Assembly: GCA_030432875.1 (NCBI GenBank)
Contig: JAUILP010000024.1
Location: 1 to 44,955, forward strand
DNA: 44,955 bases
Reading direction: 5' to 3'
From: Oligoflexia bacterium
Lineage (GTDB): Bacteria > Bdellovibrionota_B > Oligoflexia > Oligoflexales > JAGOVF01
The notes beneath the pieces were generated by a model. It was not told where the DNA came from and did not search any database. It worked only from the letters and a program-made list of their open reading frames with translations. This document shows, piece by piece, positions 1-8,997 of the stretch (positions within the stretch are counted from its first letter, which is position 1; every line of letters begins with the position of its first letter). The position numbers and the translations under genes are program-made.

Positions 1-1075
1 TCAAAATTAGCTTTGCTTCAGAGCAATTTTCAAAGCTATTAGCATCACAACTTTGGATCGCACTAGCGACTCTATATAAAATGCGAACAAGATCTAACTG
101 TTCACGGTTTGCGGTGTTTTTGGGGCTAATTTGTCCGACAAAATTTTGAAGCAATTGATCTGATTGATTTAGGGTTTTCCACAGACCCTGTTGGGTTCTT
201 ACTAAATTTTGAAGCGATGGATTTGATCGATCAAGGCTTTTCCAAAGGTCTTGTTGAGTTCTTACCAAATCTTCAAATTTTTTTAACTCTTCGTGACTGA
301 AAACATCTTTGCTGACCTGAGCTGAAAAAATTTCCAAGTCTTCCCAAAGGTAAACTAATGTAGAGACCTGTGATGATGGATCGATTGTAATATGTTCGGG
401 ATCATTTTTTCTTATTTCATAAAAAGCCCGCCCATTTAACAGCATACGTTCAAGTTTTTTTTGCTCACTTATCGTATCAAGAAAATCACTTTGGGCGGAT
501 GTGGCGATCAAATCATTATAGCGAGTGTATTCGGGCTGGCCATATAAGGCCGAAGAAATATTGGATTTAAGAAAAACTGCCGGTTCACCAATCCCTGCTT
601 TTTGCAGAAATTCCTGCCATGCGGCAATTTTTTTTTGGTACACAAACTCGATGGGGAAAGTATGAATTTCGTTATTTATATTGGTAGTAAATTCAGCTTT
701 TCTCACGGCTCGTGGATAGAAGCAATGCCGAGATGTCCAGGCTTTGATGGAAAAATATTTTTCGCTTTCATCTAAAATTATAGAAGCTGTGCAGGTGACA
801 TGGATATCCTGCGGATTTTTAACAGCTTCTAAAAAAGCATCCTGATTTGATGTTAAAACGGTATTTTCTTTGTAAGGCAACAGATTTAAAGCATCACTAC
901 TTAGCGTTATATTGAGCTGGCCAGAGAGAAAATAGGCATCTGAGTGATTGATATCTCGATTGAGTATTATGGAACGCGGCGGCACGTTGTTCAAACATGA
1001 AGAAGCCTGTTTTTTAGGTTTGCAGCCCCAAAAAAGCGTTATATACACAAAAATTGTCAGAAGTTGTCTCATCAT
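1..1075 (-). CDS. Partial lipoprotein, C-terminus beyond left edge
   Basis: An open frame of 358 codons with no stop runs off the left edge on the minus strand. It starts at an ATG at 1073-1075, with a second in-frame ATG at 1070-1072. The N-terminus (MRQLLTIFVYITLFWGC) is a short lipoprotein signal with a relaxed lipobox ending FWGC, so lipidation at that Cys and an envelope location are inferred. The mature part has no domain I recognise. Towards the C-terminal end of the visible part there are two tandem 21-residue units, each containing LVRTQQxLWKxL, which look helical and possibly coiled-coil. It is divergent from the LRR-protein gene at 1293. Function unknown. Confidence 0.7.
   Translation of the reverse strand, partial: MMRQLLTIFVYITLFWGCKPKKQASSCLNNVPPRSIILNRDINHSDAYFLSGQLNITLSSDALNLLPYKENTVLTSNQDAFLEAVKNPQDIHVTCTASIILDESEKYFSIKAWTSRHCFYPRAVRKAEFTTNINNEIHTFPIEFVYQKKIAAWQEFLQKAGIGEPAVFLKSNISSALYGQPEYTRYNDLIATSAQSDFLDTISEQKKLERMLLNGRAFYEIRKNDPEHITIDPSSQVSTLVYLWEDLEIFSAQVSKDVFSHEELKKFEDLVRTQQDLWKSLDRSNPSLQNLVRTQQGLWKTLNQSDQLLQNFVGQISPKNTANREQLDLVRILYRVASAIQSCDANSFENCSEAKLIL
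141..266. repeat. Two tandem 63-bp units inside a CDS
   Basis: Two adjacent 63-bp units (141-203 and 204-266) both begin AAATTTTGAAGC and carry matching TTCTTAC tracts. They encode the 21-residue repeats of the minus-strand lipoprotein. A degenerate third start is visible at 267. The unit is a multiple of three, so the frame is kept. Confidence 0.75.
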
Positions 1076-1155
1076 AAAAACTCAGCAAAAAATAGTATTT
1101 GCGTCCGAAGTTCCATCTGTTATTCGGATAAAAAAGAAATTTATTAAATTAATTT

Positions 1156-1182
1156 TAAATATCTACAATTAGTTTCCGATAA
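1156..1182 (+). promoter_or_regulatory. Sigma-28 (FliA)-type promoter
   Basis: TAAA at 1156-1159, a 15-nt spacer, then TCCGATAA at 1175-1182. The spacing is that of FliA promoters (TAAA-N15-GCCGATAA), with seven of eight -10 positions matching. The -35 extension beyond TAAA is poor. It lies about 110 nt upstream of the LRR-protein start. The same TCCGATAA occurs before two other genes in the window (6897 and, on minus, 27246). Confidence 0.5.
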
Positions 1183-1292
1183 CTTGGGCCAGAATTCTTA
1201 CAAATGGCGGAAATAGAACTTTTTGGATCGCCCAGGCTTTTATTGGTATTGAAGGCACTGGGTCAATGAAATGGGATCAGGGATGGTTAATC

Positions 1293-2342
1293 ATGCCAGG
1301 TAAAAATTTGCTTTTCTTTGGTACCTTGATCAGTGTTTCTTTAGCACTTATCTTTAGCTATTTTAGTCGTAACGGTTCTTCTGCGGTTTCAGCTAAAAAC
1401 TTAACTAAAACTCCCAAAGTAATAAATATCGTGCCATTAAATAGAAGTATGATTTCAAATGTCTTTAGTTTTGCTTGTCCGAGCGGTGAAGGGATTGCGT
1501 TGTCATTTGACAGTGACAAAAATCAAAAGGCAAAATTAATTTCGTGTTTTTCAGCAGAATCTCCTGATAATACCCAGGTCGAAGATGGTGCTAGTGAAAA
1601 TATTATCTCTGAAACTGCTTCTAAAGACAGTACGCATTCTTTAATTCAAGCGGTTTGTGAGTATAGTGATTTTCAAAATGGGTATAACAAAAACGCAATT
1701 TTCGCAGCATTACACCAGGATATCTCTCGTAAAATGGCTTTGCCTTACTACAAAAAAAAGGCTGATAATACCTGCGAAAAAATGGTTGCTAATTTGCAAC
1801 GAGTACAAGACTTAGATTTAAAGCTATCTCAAGGAGCTTGTGACTTAGGGGATTTAAGTACTTTTAGTAATTTGAAAAAATTAAAATTACACCTTGATAG
1901 CAGTGTCTTTTGCACAAATATAAGTGACCTAGGGAAACGTTTACGCTTATTGCTTGTTAAAGGAGGCATACTAAAAAACCCACGATTTAAGGTGGAAAAA
2001 TGGCCATATTTGGAAGAACTTGAGCTCATAGAAACGAAGGTTTCTCCGGCGGATATTGCAGCTATTTCTGATCTTAACTCTCTAAGAAAGCTCTCCGTTT
2101 CTTCGATGAAACTGAAGAGTATTCCCGATTTTTCTAACAACACGCAGCTGGTTTATCTGGATGTTAGTTGGAATAATTTGGAAACAATTAACCCTGGTTT
2201 TCTTCCCAAAGCCCTAAAAGACATTAAACTTTATGGAAACCCCATTAAGGTTATGGATGCCTTTAATCTAGTATTCAATAAAGAATTTCCCGAACTATCC
2301 GTTGATCTACCCAAAAAAGCCACACTTCTTTTTGTAGAATAA
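1293..2342 (+). CDS. Exported leucine-rich-repeat protein
   Basis: The start at 1293 is preferred over an in-frame ATG at 1266 because AGGGATGG lies about 8-9 nt before it and the product then opens with a typical signal or anchor (MPGKNLLFFGTLISVSLALI). The N-terminal third is low-complexity with scattered Cys. From about residue 170 to the end there are irregular leucine-rich repeats, for example LEELELIETKVS, LRKLSVSSMKLKSIP and LVYLDVSWNNLETI. LRR proteins usually bind other proteins, so a cell-surface or periplasmic binding role is plausible, but the partner is unknown. A sigma-28-like promoter upstream suggests co-expression with motility genes. No enzymatic motif was seen. Confidence 0.75.
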   Translation: MPGKNLLFFGTLISVSLALIFSYFSRNGSSAVSAKNLTKTPKVINIVPLNRSMISNVFSFACPSGEGIALSFDSDKNQKAKLISCFSAESPDNTQVEDGASENIISETASKDSTHSLIQAVCEYSDFQNGYNKNAIFAALHQDISRKMALPYYKKKADNTCEKMVANLQRVQDLDLKLSQGACDLGDLSTFSNLKKLKLHLDSSVFCTNISDLGKRLRLLLVKGGILKNPRFKVEKWPYLEELELIETKVSPADIAAISDLNSLRKLSVSSMKLKSIPDFSNNTQLVYLDVSWNNLETINPGFLPKALKDIKLYGNPIKVMDAFNLVFNKEFPELSVDLPKKATLLFVE

Positions 2343-2509
2343 GGACGCGTCTCATAATTCCACCCAATGGGCTGATATTTTTCCAAAAATTCTCGCGCGT
2401 TACAAATTTCCCTACAAGTATGTGCTATATATTCCGAAAATAACCAAACAGCGAGTAATTCGATGGGAAAAACGAAGAAGGGGGGGCTATCATTTTTAAT
2501 TCTTTGAGC

Positions 2510-5500
2510 ATGACAAAACTAAAAAGACTTTTAGGTATTACGGGCTTTGTGGTCGCGTGCCTCATGTGCTGGACTTGTGGCAAGAAAAAAACTCAGTCTG
2601 AAGACCAGCAAGCGGCGGATGCTATTCCCGAAAACAATCAGGGGGTAGCTCAGCCTGACACAGATGCGGCAACGGTTTCTACTGTTAAAAATAGCGGTCC
2701 AGCACTCCCAAACGCTACTGGTGAAAACACGGATAATATCACGCCAGAAAATATGGTTATTCCCCCTGCCCCCAAGTTGCTAGAGCCCAGTCTTTCCGCA
2801 ATTATTTCCCGATTAGATTCGCAAAATATCAGAGGTGCGTGCGAAAATGGTTCGACTGTTTTTATTACGGGAGCTATGGAAGCAAGTTGTGCCTGTATTG
2901 ATGGTGTTTTTAGTTTTGATGTTACCAAATCTGTAGATGGCATATATGATTTTGCCTTTGGCCAGTTTGAAAATGAGGCCTTTAAATCTTCTTTAACTTT
3001 GCTTCAGTGGGTGCGCGATACTAAGACGCCTTCGCCTTTGGCTATCGCGCGCCCTGGAAGTAATCCCTATATTTCTGGTGAAACAGTTCTTACGATTGCA
3101 GGCGCTTGCGAGCAAGACAGTAAGATTTTAATTTCCGAGGGAAATAAAAACAGTGAATTTTTGTGTCAAGAAAGTCATTTTTCCATCCCTGTTCAAAAAG
3201 ACCAAGATGGTACCTATGATTTCGCGCTAATACAGACTGATTTGGCGGGAAATGTGTCTTCGCCTGTTTTGGTGCAGTGGCAGAGAGACACTGCTATGCC
3301 ACCTGCGCCTAATTTATCCCTACCCGTAGCCAATCCTTATATATCATCATCACCAAAGCTGAATGTCGCGGGATCTTGTCTTGATGGCTATAAAGTCAAC
3401 CTATCTCTACAAGACAACGCCAACCAAGAAGTCATCTTTTCAGATACGGCCCAATGTTTTGACAATCAATTTGCTTTTAATATTGATTTAACTCAAGACA
3501 CGAATGGTGAGTACGGTATCTATGTCAACCAGGAAAACACTCTTTCTCACTTGACCTCTGCAGAAACTAGCCTAAGGTGGATCTATGATAACTTGATTCC
3601 AAGCGCTCCCATAATCGAGGCACCAGCCACATCATCAGCAATTACCAGTAGCCATAATTTATCAATAAGCGGCACCTGTGAAGAAAGTGCCACAGTCAAC
3701 CTGGTCGCTATTAACTATCCCGAGCATAACACGGGTGAAATTTGCCAAGCAGGACATTTTTCTTTCAATTTAATGGTGGCAAGAGATGGCATTTATTCGT
3801 ATTCAATAAGCCAAAAAGATTTGGCTCTAAATGAATCAGCGGCGAGCGTGTTTATTTGGGAGTCAGATACTTTAGCTCCTTCAAAGCCAACCATTTCTGC
3901 CCCTGCCGAGTCACCCTATTTCTCAAGTAATGCGGCGCTTGCTATTTCAGGGGCATGTGAGAGCGGCAGTAAAATATTTCTTTCGGGGGCGGATGCGCAA
4001 AATGTTCTATGCATTAACGATAATTTTTCTTTTTCCGTAGCAAAAACTCAGGATCAAAAATACGATTTTCAGGTGCGGCAAATTGATAAAGCAGGAAACA
4101 GCTCTGAAGCTGTAGATATAGCCTGGCACTTGGACCGAGAAGCTCCGATCGGGCCGCAAATTGTGTCACCTTTACAAGAACCATTTATTTCCGGAGGCTC
4201 ACGGTATGAGGTTTCCTTGTCTTGTGAGGGTAGCAATACGGTAAGTCTGTCGGGAGATGACACACAAGTCCAGACTTGCCAAAATCAAATAGTCTCATTT
4301 ATTGTTTCCAAATCCTCTGACGGACTTTATCGTTTTTCATTTACTGAAACAGATCTAGCGGGAAATACCTCTTCGGCGACGACCTCTTCCTGGCAGCGGG
4401 ACACAGCTCAACCTGTGCCTGTATCTGTTACCGCGCCGAGTGTCGCGGTGTACTCAAGCAATGTTTCCCTTCTCGACATTTCTGGTATGTGTTCCTCTGA
4501 TCATGTTGTCAGTATTAGCAGCGGCATTGCGGCAAATGAGGTTGCCGAACCACAGGGATCGCTAAGCCAAACCTGCAAAAATGGTGGATGGCATTTTAAG
4601 ATCGAAAAACCAAATGATGGTGTTTTTGCGATTAAATTTAATCAAAAAAATCCCAACAATAATTTGATATCTGGTGATACTAATTTCATATGGACAAAAG
4701 ATTCTGTCGCCCCCGCAAAGCCAATCGTCACGGATCCAAGTATTTCTCCATTTACCTCTGCCGCGGATGTTTTTGATGTTTTTGGTAAATGCGAAAATGA
4801 TGCTGAGGTTTTTCTAACCGGGGCGGGAGAAAATCAGAAGATAGTTTGCGTGATGAGTGAGTTTTCTTTTTCGGTAAACCGAACTGATGACGGCATTTAC
4901 TCTTTTATCGTTTTTCAAAGGGATGCTGCTTCAAATCAGTCCCCTTCACAAGCTATAATGTGGAATCGCGATACGGCTATTCCGCTAGCGCCAAGTATTA
5001 TTTCTCCAACGATCAGTCCTTTCTATACAAGTCAGGCCACCTTGATACTCAGTGGAAGTTGCCAAGGACCAAATTATGAGGTGAATCTATCTGGCGACAT
5101 AAATCCTTCAGATGTTATGAACCCTGCGGGGAGCCTCCTTGCTTCTTGTCAGTCTGACAATACCTATTCTTTTGCGATCAAAAAATTACAGGATGGAACA
5201 TATCATTTTGCGGTTTCTCAGCAAAATAACCTAACCCAGCTAGAGTCTGCTCAGCAGCATTTGACTTGGATAAAAGATACCGTTGCCCCAAGTGCCCCGA
5301 GTATTGTAAAGCCTGTAGGATCAGCCAGCACATCACCAAGTTTTTTGACGATAAAAGGGGGCTGCGAGCAAAACGCAACAGTATATTTGACAGGAGCTGA
5401 TACGCAGCAAAGCATGTGCAGTAATTTTGAATTCCTATTCACCGTCCATAAAGACGTTGACGGTACTTATCAGTTTAACGTCACTCAAGGTGATTTGGCG

Positions 5501-6766
5501 GGTAATGTTTCTACTGCTTCGGCAGTCAATTGGACGCGGGATTCTTCGGCATTGGCTGACATAGAAATTACCAGCCCTATAGCGCCAGGTATTTTTTACT
5601 CATCAGAAGACCAAATCATTATTTCTGGAATTTGCACACCCTTTTTAACTGTAACATTATCTGGAGACGTTTTGCCGAGTGAAGCCATAATCCCGGATAA
5701 CTCATTAAGTCAGGTTTGTTCTTCCGCAGGGTTCTTTAGCTTCAATTTAAAAAAGCCAATAGTCGGTTCGTATTTACTCAATTTTAGTCAAACAAATTTC
5801 ACCGGCACGAGCGGCATCACTGAGTTTCAGTGGACTATTGATAAAGCAGCCCCAGTCATCTCCTTGAGCGAGAAACCAGAAGCGGTGAGTTTAGTTGAAG
5901 ATGTTCGCTTCGTCTTATCAGCTAACGAATCTTTGGTCAATTTTTACTGTTCTCTTGATGATGAAAACTCCCTTGTCGCCTGCCCTTCTACAGTGTCTTT
6001 CTCTCAGCTAGAAAATGGCTCTCATGTATTTTATGTTTTTGGTGAAGACGCTGCGGGTAATAAAGGCGCGACTTTAACATATAGTTGGGAACAAAAGGTT
6101 TTTCAAACATTGGCCTTGTATCACTTTAATAATAGCCCAGGAGCTACAGTTGACTCTTCGCTATATACCACAGGACCTCTTAATAATGCTCTGGTGGATA
6201 GTGGCACGAGTAGCGCGTCTTTGGCAAAATTTAGCGAGGGGCGCACGATGTCGGCTTCGGGCACAATGTCCGCGCCAAGTAGCCGCACTCTGCAGCTAGC
6301 CAGTACATCGATGACGGTGGAAGGGTGGTTTAAGATGACGCAGTCCCCCTCTAAAAATCGTTCTGCAGTGCTCCTTTCAAAATCTGGTAATACGGGGGAC
6401 TTAGGTTGGGCGGTTAAACTCAGGCGCGGGCGTTCCACCTATCAGCTTAGTTTGTGGGGGAGTCTTGATGGGACATACCAAACGGAACGTCGCTCAAATA
6501 GTTTCTACATCAATAGCGATGTGTGGTATTTTTTTGCGGTTACCTGGAATAAAGGTGAGGTCAAATTCTTTATTAATGGAAATGAGGTCGGCAAAAGCTC
6601 GGTAGGAAGCGTCGGCTCAAGCGTCTTATTTAATAGTTCTGCTGACCTTACTTTAGGAGATGCTCTAGAGCCATTTCGTGGCGTATTAGATGAAATTAGA
6701 TTGAGCAAATCTATTCGTTATACGGATTCGTTTTCTATCCCAACCCAGGAATTTAATGCAGACTAA
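2510..6766 (+). CDS. Giant modular lipoprotein: Ig-like repeats plus LamG-like domain
   Basis: The start is ATG 2510; a TTG six bases upstream is less likely. The signal ends in a VVAC lipobox at about residue 17. After a Ser/Asn/Glu-rich linker come about eleven modules of 88-102 residues, then a twelfth variant module around residues 1100-1180. Each module starts near P-x-x-P and contains GxC(E), a C before FSF, DGxYxF, DLAGN or an equivalent, and a closing WxRDT. The last ~240 residues look like a LamG/concanavalin-A-like jelly roll (LALYHFNN, MTVEGWFK, WYFFAVTWNKGEVKFFINGN, LDEIRLS). Such proteins are usually surface adhesins or carbohydrate binders. That function is inferred; the architecture is directly visible. 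It is followed after 176 nt by another lipoprotein gene on the same strand. Confidence 0.85.
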   Translation: MTKLKRLLGITGFVVACLMCWTCGKKKTQSEDQQAADAIPENNQGVAQPDTDAATVSTVKNSGPALPNATGENTDNITPENMVIPPAPKLLEPSLSAIISRLDSQNIRGACENGSTVFITGAMEASCACIDGVFSFDVTKSVDGIYDFAFGQFENEAFKSSLTLLQWVRDTKTPSPLAIARPGSNPYISGETVLTIAGACEQDSKILISEGNKNSEFLCQESHFSIPVQKDQDGTYDFALIQTDLAGNVSSPVLVQWQRDTAMPPAPNLSLPVANPYISSSPKLNVAGSCLDGYKVNLSLQDNANQEVIFSDTAQCFDNQFAFNIDLTQDTNGEYGIYVNQENTLSHLTSAETSLRWIYDNLIPSAPIIEAPATSSAITSSHNLSISGTCEESATVNLVAINYPEHNTGEICQAGHFSFNLMVARDGIYSYSISQKDLALNESAASVFIWESDTLAPSKPTISAPAESPYFSSNAALAISGACESGSKIFLSGADAQNVLCINDNFSFSVAKTQDQKYDFQVRQIDKAGNSSEAVDIAWHLDREAPIGPQIVSPLQEPFISGGSRYEVSLSCEGSNTVSLSGDDTQVQTCQNQIVSFIVSKSSDGLYRFSFTETDLAGNTSSATTSSWQRDTAQPVPVSVTAPSVAVYSSNVSLLDISGMCSSDHVVSISSGIAANEVAEPQGSLSQTCKNGGWHFKIEKPNDGVFAIKFNQKNPNNNLISGDTNFIWTKDSVAPAKPIVTDPSISPFTSAADVFDVFGKCENDAEVFLTGAGENQKIVCVMSEFSFSVNRTDDGIYSFIVFQRDAASNQSPSQAIMWNRDTAIPLAPSIISPTISPFYTSQATLILSGSCQGPNYEVNLSGDINPSDVMNPAGSLLASCQSDNTYSFAIKKLQDGTYHFAVSQQNNLTQLESAQQHLTWIKDTVAPSAPSIVKPVGSASTSPSFLTIKGGCEQNATVYLTGADTQQSMCSNFEFLFTVHKDVDGTYQFNVTQGDLAGNVSTASAVNWTRDSSALADIEITSPIAPGIFYSSEDQIIISGICTPFLTVTLSGDVLPSEAIIPDNSLSQVCSSAGFFSFNLKKPIVGSYLLNFSQTNFTGTSGITEFQWTIDKAAPVISLSEKPEAVSLVEDVRFVLSANESLVNFYCSLDDENSLVACPSTVSFSQLENGSHVFYVFGEDAAGNKGATLTYSWEQKVFQTLALYHFNNSPGATVDSSLYTTGPLNNALVDSGTSSASLAKFSEGRTMSASGTMSAPSSRTLQLASTSMTVEGWFKMTQSPSKNRSAVLLSKSGNTGDLGWAVKLRRGRSTYQLSLWGSLDGTYQTERRSNSFYINSDVWYFFAVTWNKGEVKFFINGNEVGKSSVGSVGSSVLFNSSADLTLGDALEPFRGVLDEIRLSKSIRYTDSFSIPTQEFNAD

Positions 6767-6876
6767 TTTGAGAATTAGTAAGGAAAACTGGATAAATTAT
6801 ATTTCAAAAACCCCTCATAACTATCTCGGTTACGATAATCTCAATCAATATAAAAGGTGATTTTTTCAAAAAATAT

Positions 6877-6904
6877 TCAAGAAAATTTTAAAAATATCCG
6901 ATAA
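6877..6904 (+). promoter_or_regulatory. Weak sigma-28-like promoter
   Basis: TCCGATAA at 6897-6904 matches the FliA -10 element at seven of eight positions and lies about 39 nt before the downstream lipoprotein start. The -35 partner is poor (TCAAGAAA at 6877-6884 with a 12-nt spacer). It is reported because the identical -10 octamer occurs in two other upstream regions here. Confidence 0.3.
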
Positions 6905-6942
6905 GAGGAGTCTTATGACTCTTAGTAAATAGGATGAAATAA

Positions 6943-7680
6943 ATGAAATATTATGATTTGCCTAAGTACAATGTTCTTATAATACTCTTTTTGACAAATT
7001 CCATAAATATTTCGTGCAATTCAGGCAATTTTTCGGGAGGCCCGACTAAGAAAGAACTGCCCCCCAAACCAGCTCAAACAAGTCCTGCTGCCGAGGAACA
7101 CAGTGATGATGTCGTTTTAAAAAAAGAGAGTGAACAAAGTGGCGCTCTTGGCGGGGCTCCCGTCCTTGAGCCTCCCGCAACCTGCAAATCAAAAACAGTT
7201 TTAAAGCCATTAACGACATCAGTTACCAATGGTTCTGGACCGCAACTTATAAAATATGAAGCGAGCCTGGACCGCTGTCCGGGGTCTTTAGATTCTATAG
7301 TACTTAAAGAGCTTCTTTTTGATCTGGAAGCAAGTTTCTTTACGGGCGGAATCACTGCGCCAGCATATAGAATATATGATGCTAGTGCTGCTATGGAGGA
7401 AAAGGATAAAATTGCTGCCCAGGGTGTTTTTCAAATCATCCGGGGAAGCGACTTATTTGGAAACCAAGATAAGAATTATTTTCATTTTAAGACAGAAAAA
7501 ATTTTAAGTAGTGAAAAATCATACGATAAAATAATCATAGAAATTGGACTTGGGGGTGTTTATTTATATAGGCAAGACCAGTCAACGGGAGAAGTGCCAA
7601 AGTCATTTAATATAAAAAGCTATTTTAAATTAGATGGTTTTGATCCTACGGAAAGCTTCATAACTTTTGTCAATATCTAG
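6943..7680 (+). CDS. Putative small lipoprotein, function unknown
   Basis: A 245-residue protein. The N-terminal hydrophobic stretch (VLIILFLTNSINISC) ends in a Cys followed by NSGNFSGGP, as in an exported lipoprotein, although the lipobox is not canonical. Residues 35-70 are a Pro/Lys/Glu-rich linker. The C-terminal part (about 75-245) looks like a compact beta-rich domain with one Cys at each of two positions. The AGGATGAAATAA stretch before ATG 6943 gives a plausible ribosome binding site. I recognise no family. It has the same orientation as the giant lipoprotein upstream and converges on flgD. Confidence 0.65.
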   Translation: MKYYDLPKYNVLIILFLTNSINISCNSGNFSGGPTKKELPPKPAQTSPAAEEHSDDVVLKKESEQSGALGGAPVLEPPATCKSKTVLKPLTTSVTNGSGPQLIKYEASLDRCPGSLDSIVLKELLFDLEASFFTGGITAPAYRIYDASAAMEEKDKIAAQGVFQIIRGSDLFGNQDKNYFHFKTEKILSSEKSYDKIIIEIGLGGVYLYRQDQSTGEVPKSFNIKSYFKLDGFDPTESFITFVNI

Positions 7681-7834
7681 TCGGTAGCGAAGTTAGATCT
7701 TGTCTTTAGTGGTGCTAAGTGTCATTCGTTTGTATGTGTCTCGATTAAGGTAAGAAAGGCGCAAGCATACGAGGAATTGTATTTAGTAGATTAAAAAGCT
7801 AATTGTGGACCATAATCACCCTGCTCAAGGTATA

Positions 7835-8983
7835 TTATGGGGCCGCTGCACCAGTATTTTTCGCGCTGATTTCCTCACCTGGCTCGACGAAGGATGGTGA
7901 AGAGTTTACAGCGAAATTATTTGGTGTCGATGTAGGGTTTTTGGGATCATAGGGGGCGGCGCTCGCCTCTCCTTTTTCCTGCTTAGCTTCAAGCTCTGTG
8001 GTTAGCTGCGGAGTACCGATCGCTTGTTCGCTAAAGGGAGGTTTTTCTGCATTGGCTTCCCCAGAAACAGTCTTCTCCATACTTTGCTCAGGAGCTTCCG
8101 CTGGGTTATTGCTTACGGGTGTGGCCACAGAGTTGATTTCATCAATACCGACCGTCCCGACGGCTGTTTTAAATGAGCCTGTATTGTTTTTAATATCAAT
8201 CCCGGTGACTTTTAGTGTAGATGTAAAAGGCAAAGCGACGGGTTCGCCTTGAGGACCTTTTCCTTTGATCGATGCTGTATAAACGCCACTTCTGAGCGGG
8301 GCGCCATCTTTGCCTTTAGTCACGCTTTGCGTAAGTTTATGCTCACCAGCATTTATGACGCCGATGTTTTCTTCGGCAACTACCGTGCCACTGCCATCGC
8401 GAACACTAAGGACGGCTTCATTAATTGGCATGTCAGCCTTATAGCTAAGTCCACTAAAGGTTTTGCCATCAAAAAGCGCTCTTCCGCCCTCGACAGAAAC
8501 CTCTTTGCCGACATAGTCTATCATGGTGACGGCTTGGCCCTGTTTCTGAATTCCGACAAGGTCTTCGATTTTTTTGTTCAGATTGAGCATTTGCTCTAAG
8601 CCGTTGAACTGGGCCATTTGAGCCGCCATTTCATAATCTTCTTTTGGTTTTAATGGGTCTTGGTTTTGAAGTTGCGCGATAAAAAGCTTTAAAAAATCAT
8701 CCTTATCAAGTTGGTTTTTAGGGAGATTCTTTGGCGTAGTTTCCTTGTTTAAGGAATCAAAAAGTTCTTGGTCGGTTTTTCCAGTTAGTTCGCCCTTCTT
8801 TTTAGCTTTGCGATCTTCTTTGACATCGATATTGGAAAGGCCAACGAGATTGGCGAAGTCCGGCTTTTGATCACCTGTGCTATCGCGTACAGGCGCGGAC
8901 ACATTTGTCGTGTCAATGCCGATTTTACTGTTTCCAAACGGGCTGGTTGATGGATTTATCCGCTGACTAAGATCTGAATTCAT
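7835..8983 (-). CDS. flgD: Flagellar hook-capping protein FlgD
   Basis: FlgD caps the growing hook and allows hook-protein assembly. The family signature FLKLFIAQLQNQDPLKP is at about residues 97-113, followed by EMAAQMAQFNGLEQM. A central Ig/tudor-like region follows, with the usual YVGKEV start and the AGEH..., LRSGVYTASI elements. At 382 residues it is much longer than the ~230 of enteric FlgD. The extra length is a ~90-residue N-terminal extension and a ~100-residue Pro/Ala/Glu-rich C-terminal tail that looks disordered. It lies 14 nt downstream of fliK, with AAAGGTTACTT before the ATG, so the two are co-transcribed. A flgE gene does not follow; the next gene is convergent. Confidence 0.92.
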   Translation of the reverse strand: MNSDLSQRINPSTSPFGNSKIGIDTTNVSAPVRDSTGDQKPDFANLVGLSNIDVKEDRKAKKKGELTGKTDQELFDSLNKETTPKNLPKNQLDKDDFLKLFIAQLQNQDPLKPKEDYEMAAQMAQFNGLEQMLNLNKKIEDLVGIQKQGQAVTMIDYVGKEVSVEGGRALFDGKTFSGLSYKADMPINEAVLSVRDGSGTVVAEENIGVINAGEHKLTQSVTKGKDGAPLRSGVYTASIKGKGPQGEPVALPFTSTLKVTGIDIKNNTGSFKTAVGTVGIDEINSVATPVSNNPAEAPEQSMEKTVSGEANAEKPPFSEQAIGTPQLTTELEAKQEKGEASAAPYDPKNPTSTPNNFAVNSSPSFVEPGEEISAKNTGAAAP

Positions 8984-8997
8984 AAGTAACCTTTATC

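Noticed and set aside
7810..7840. CCATAAT/ATTATGG inverted repeat at the flgD stop
   Set aside because: Only seven AT-rich pairs with a long loop and no T-run; not a credible terminator.
8249..8599. 116-codon plus-strand frame
   Set aside because: Lies fully antisense to flgD, with no ribosome binding site or family features.
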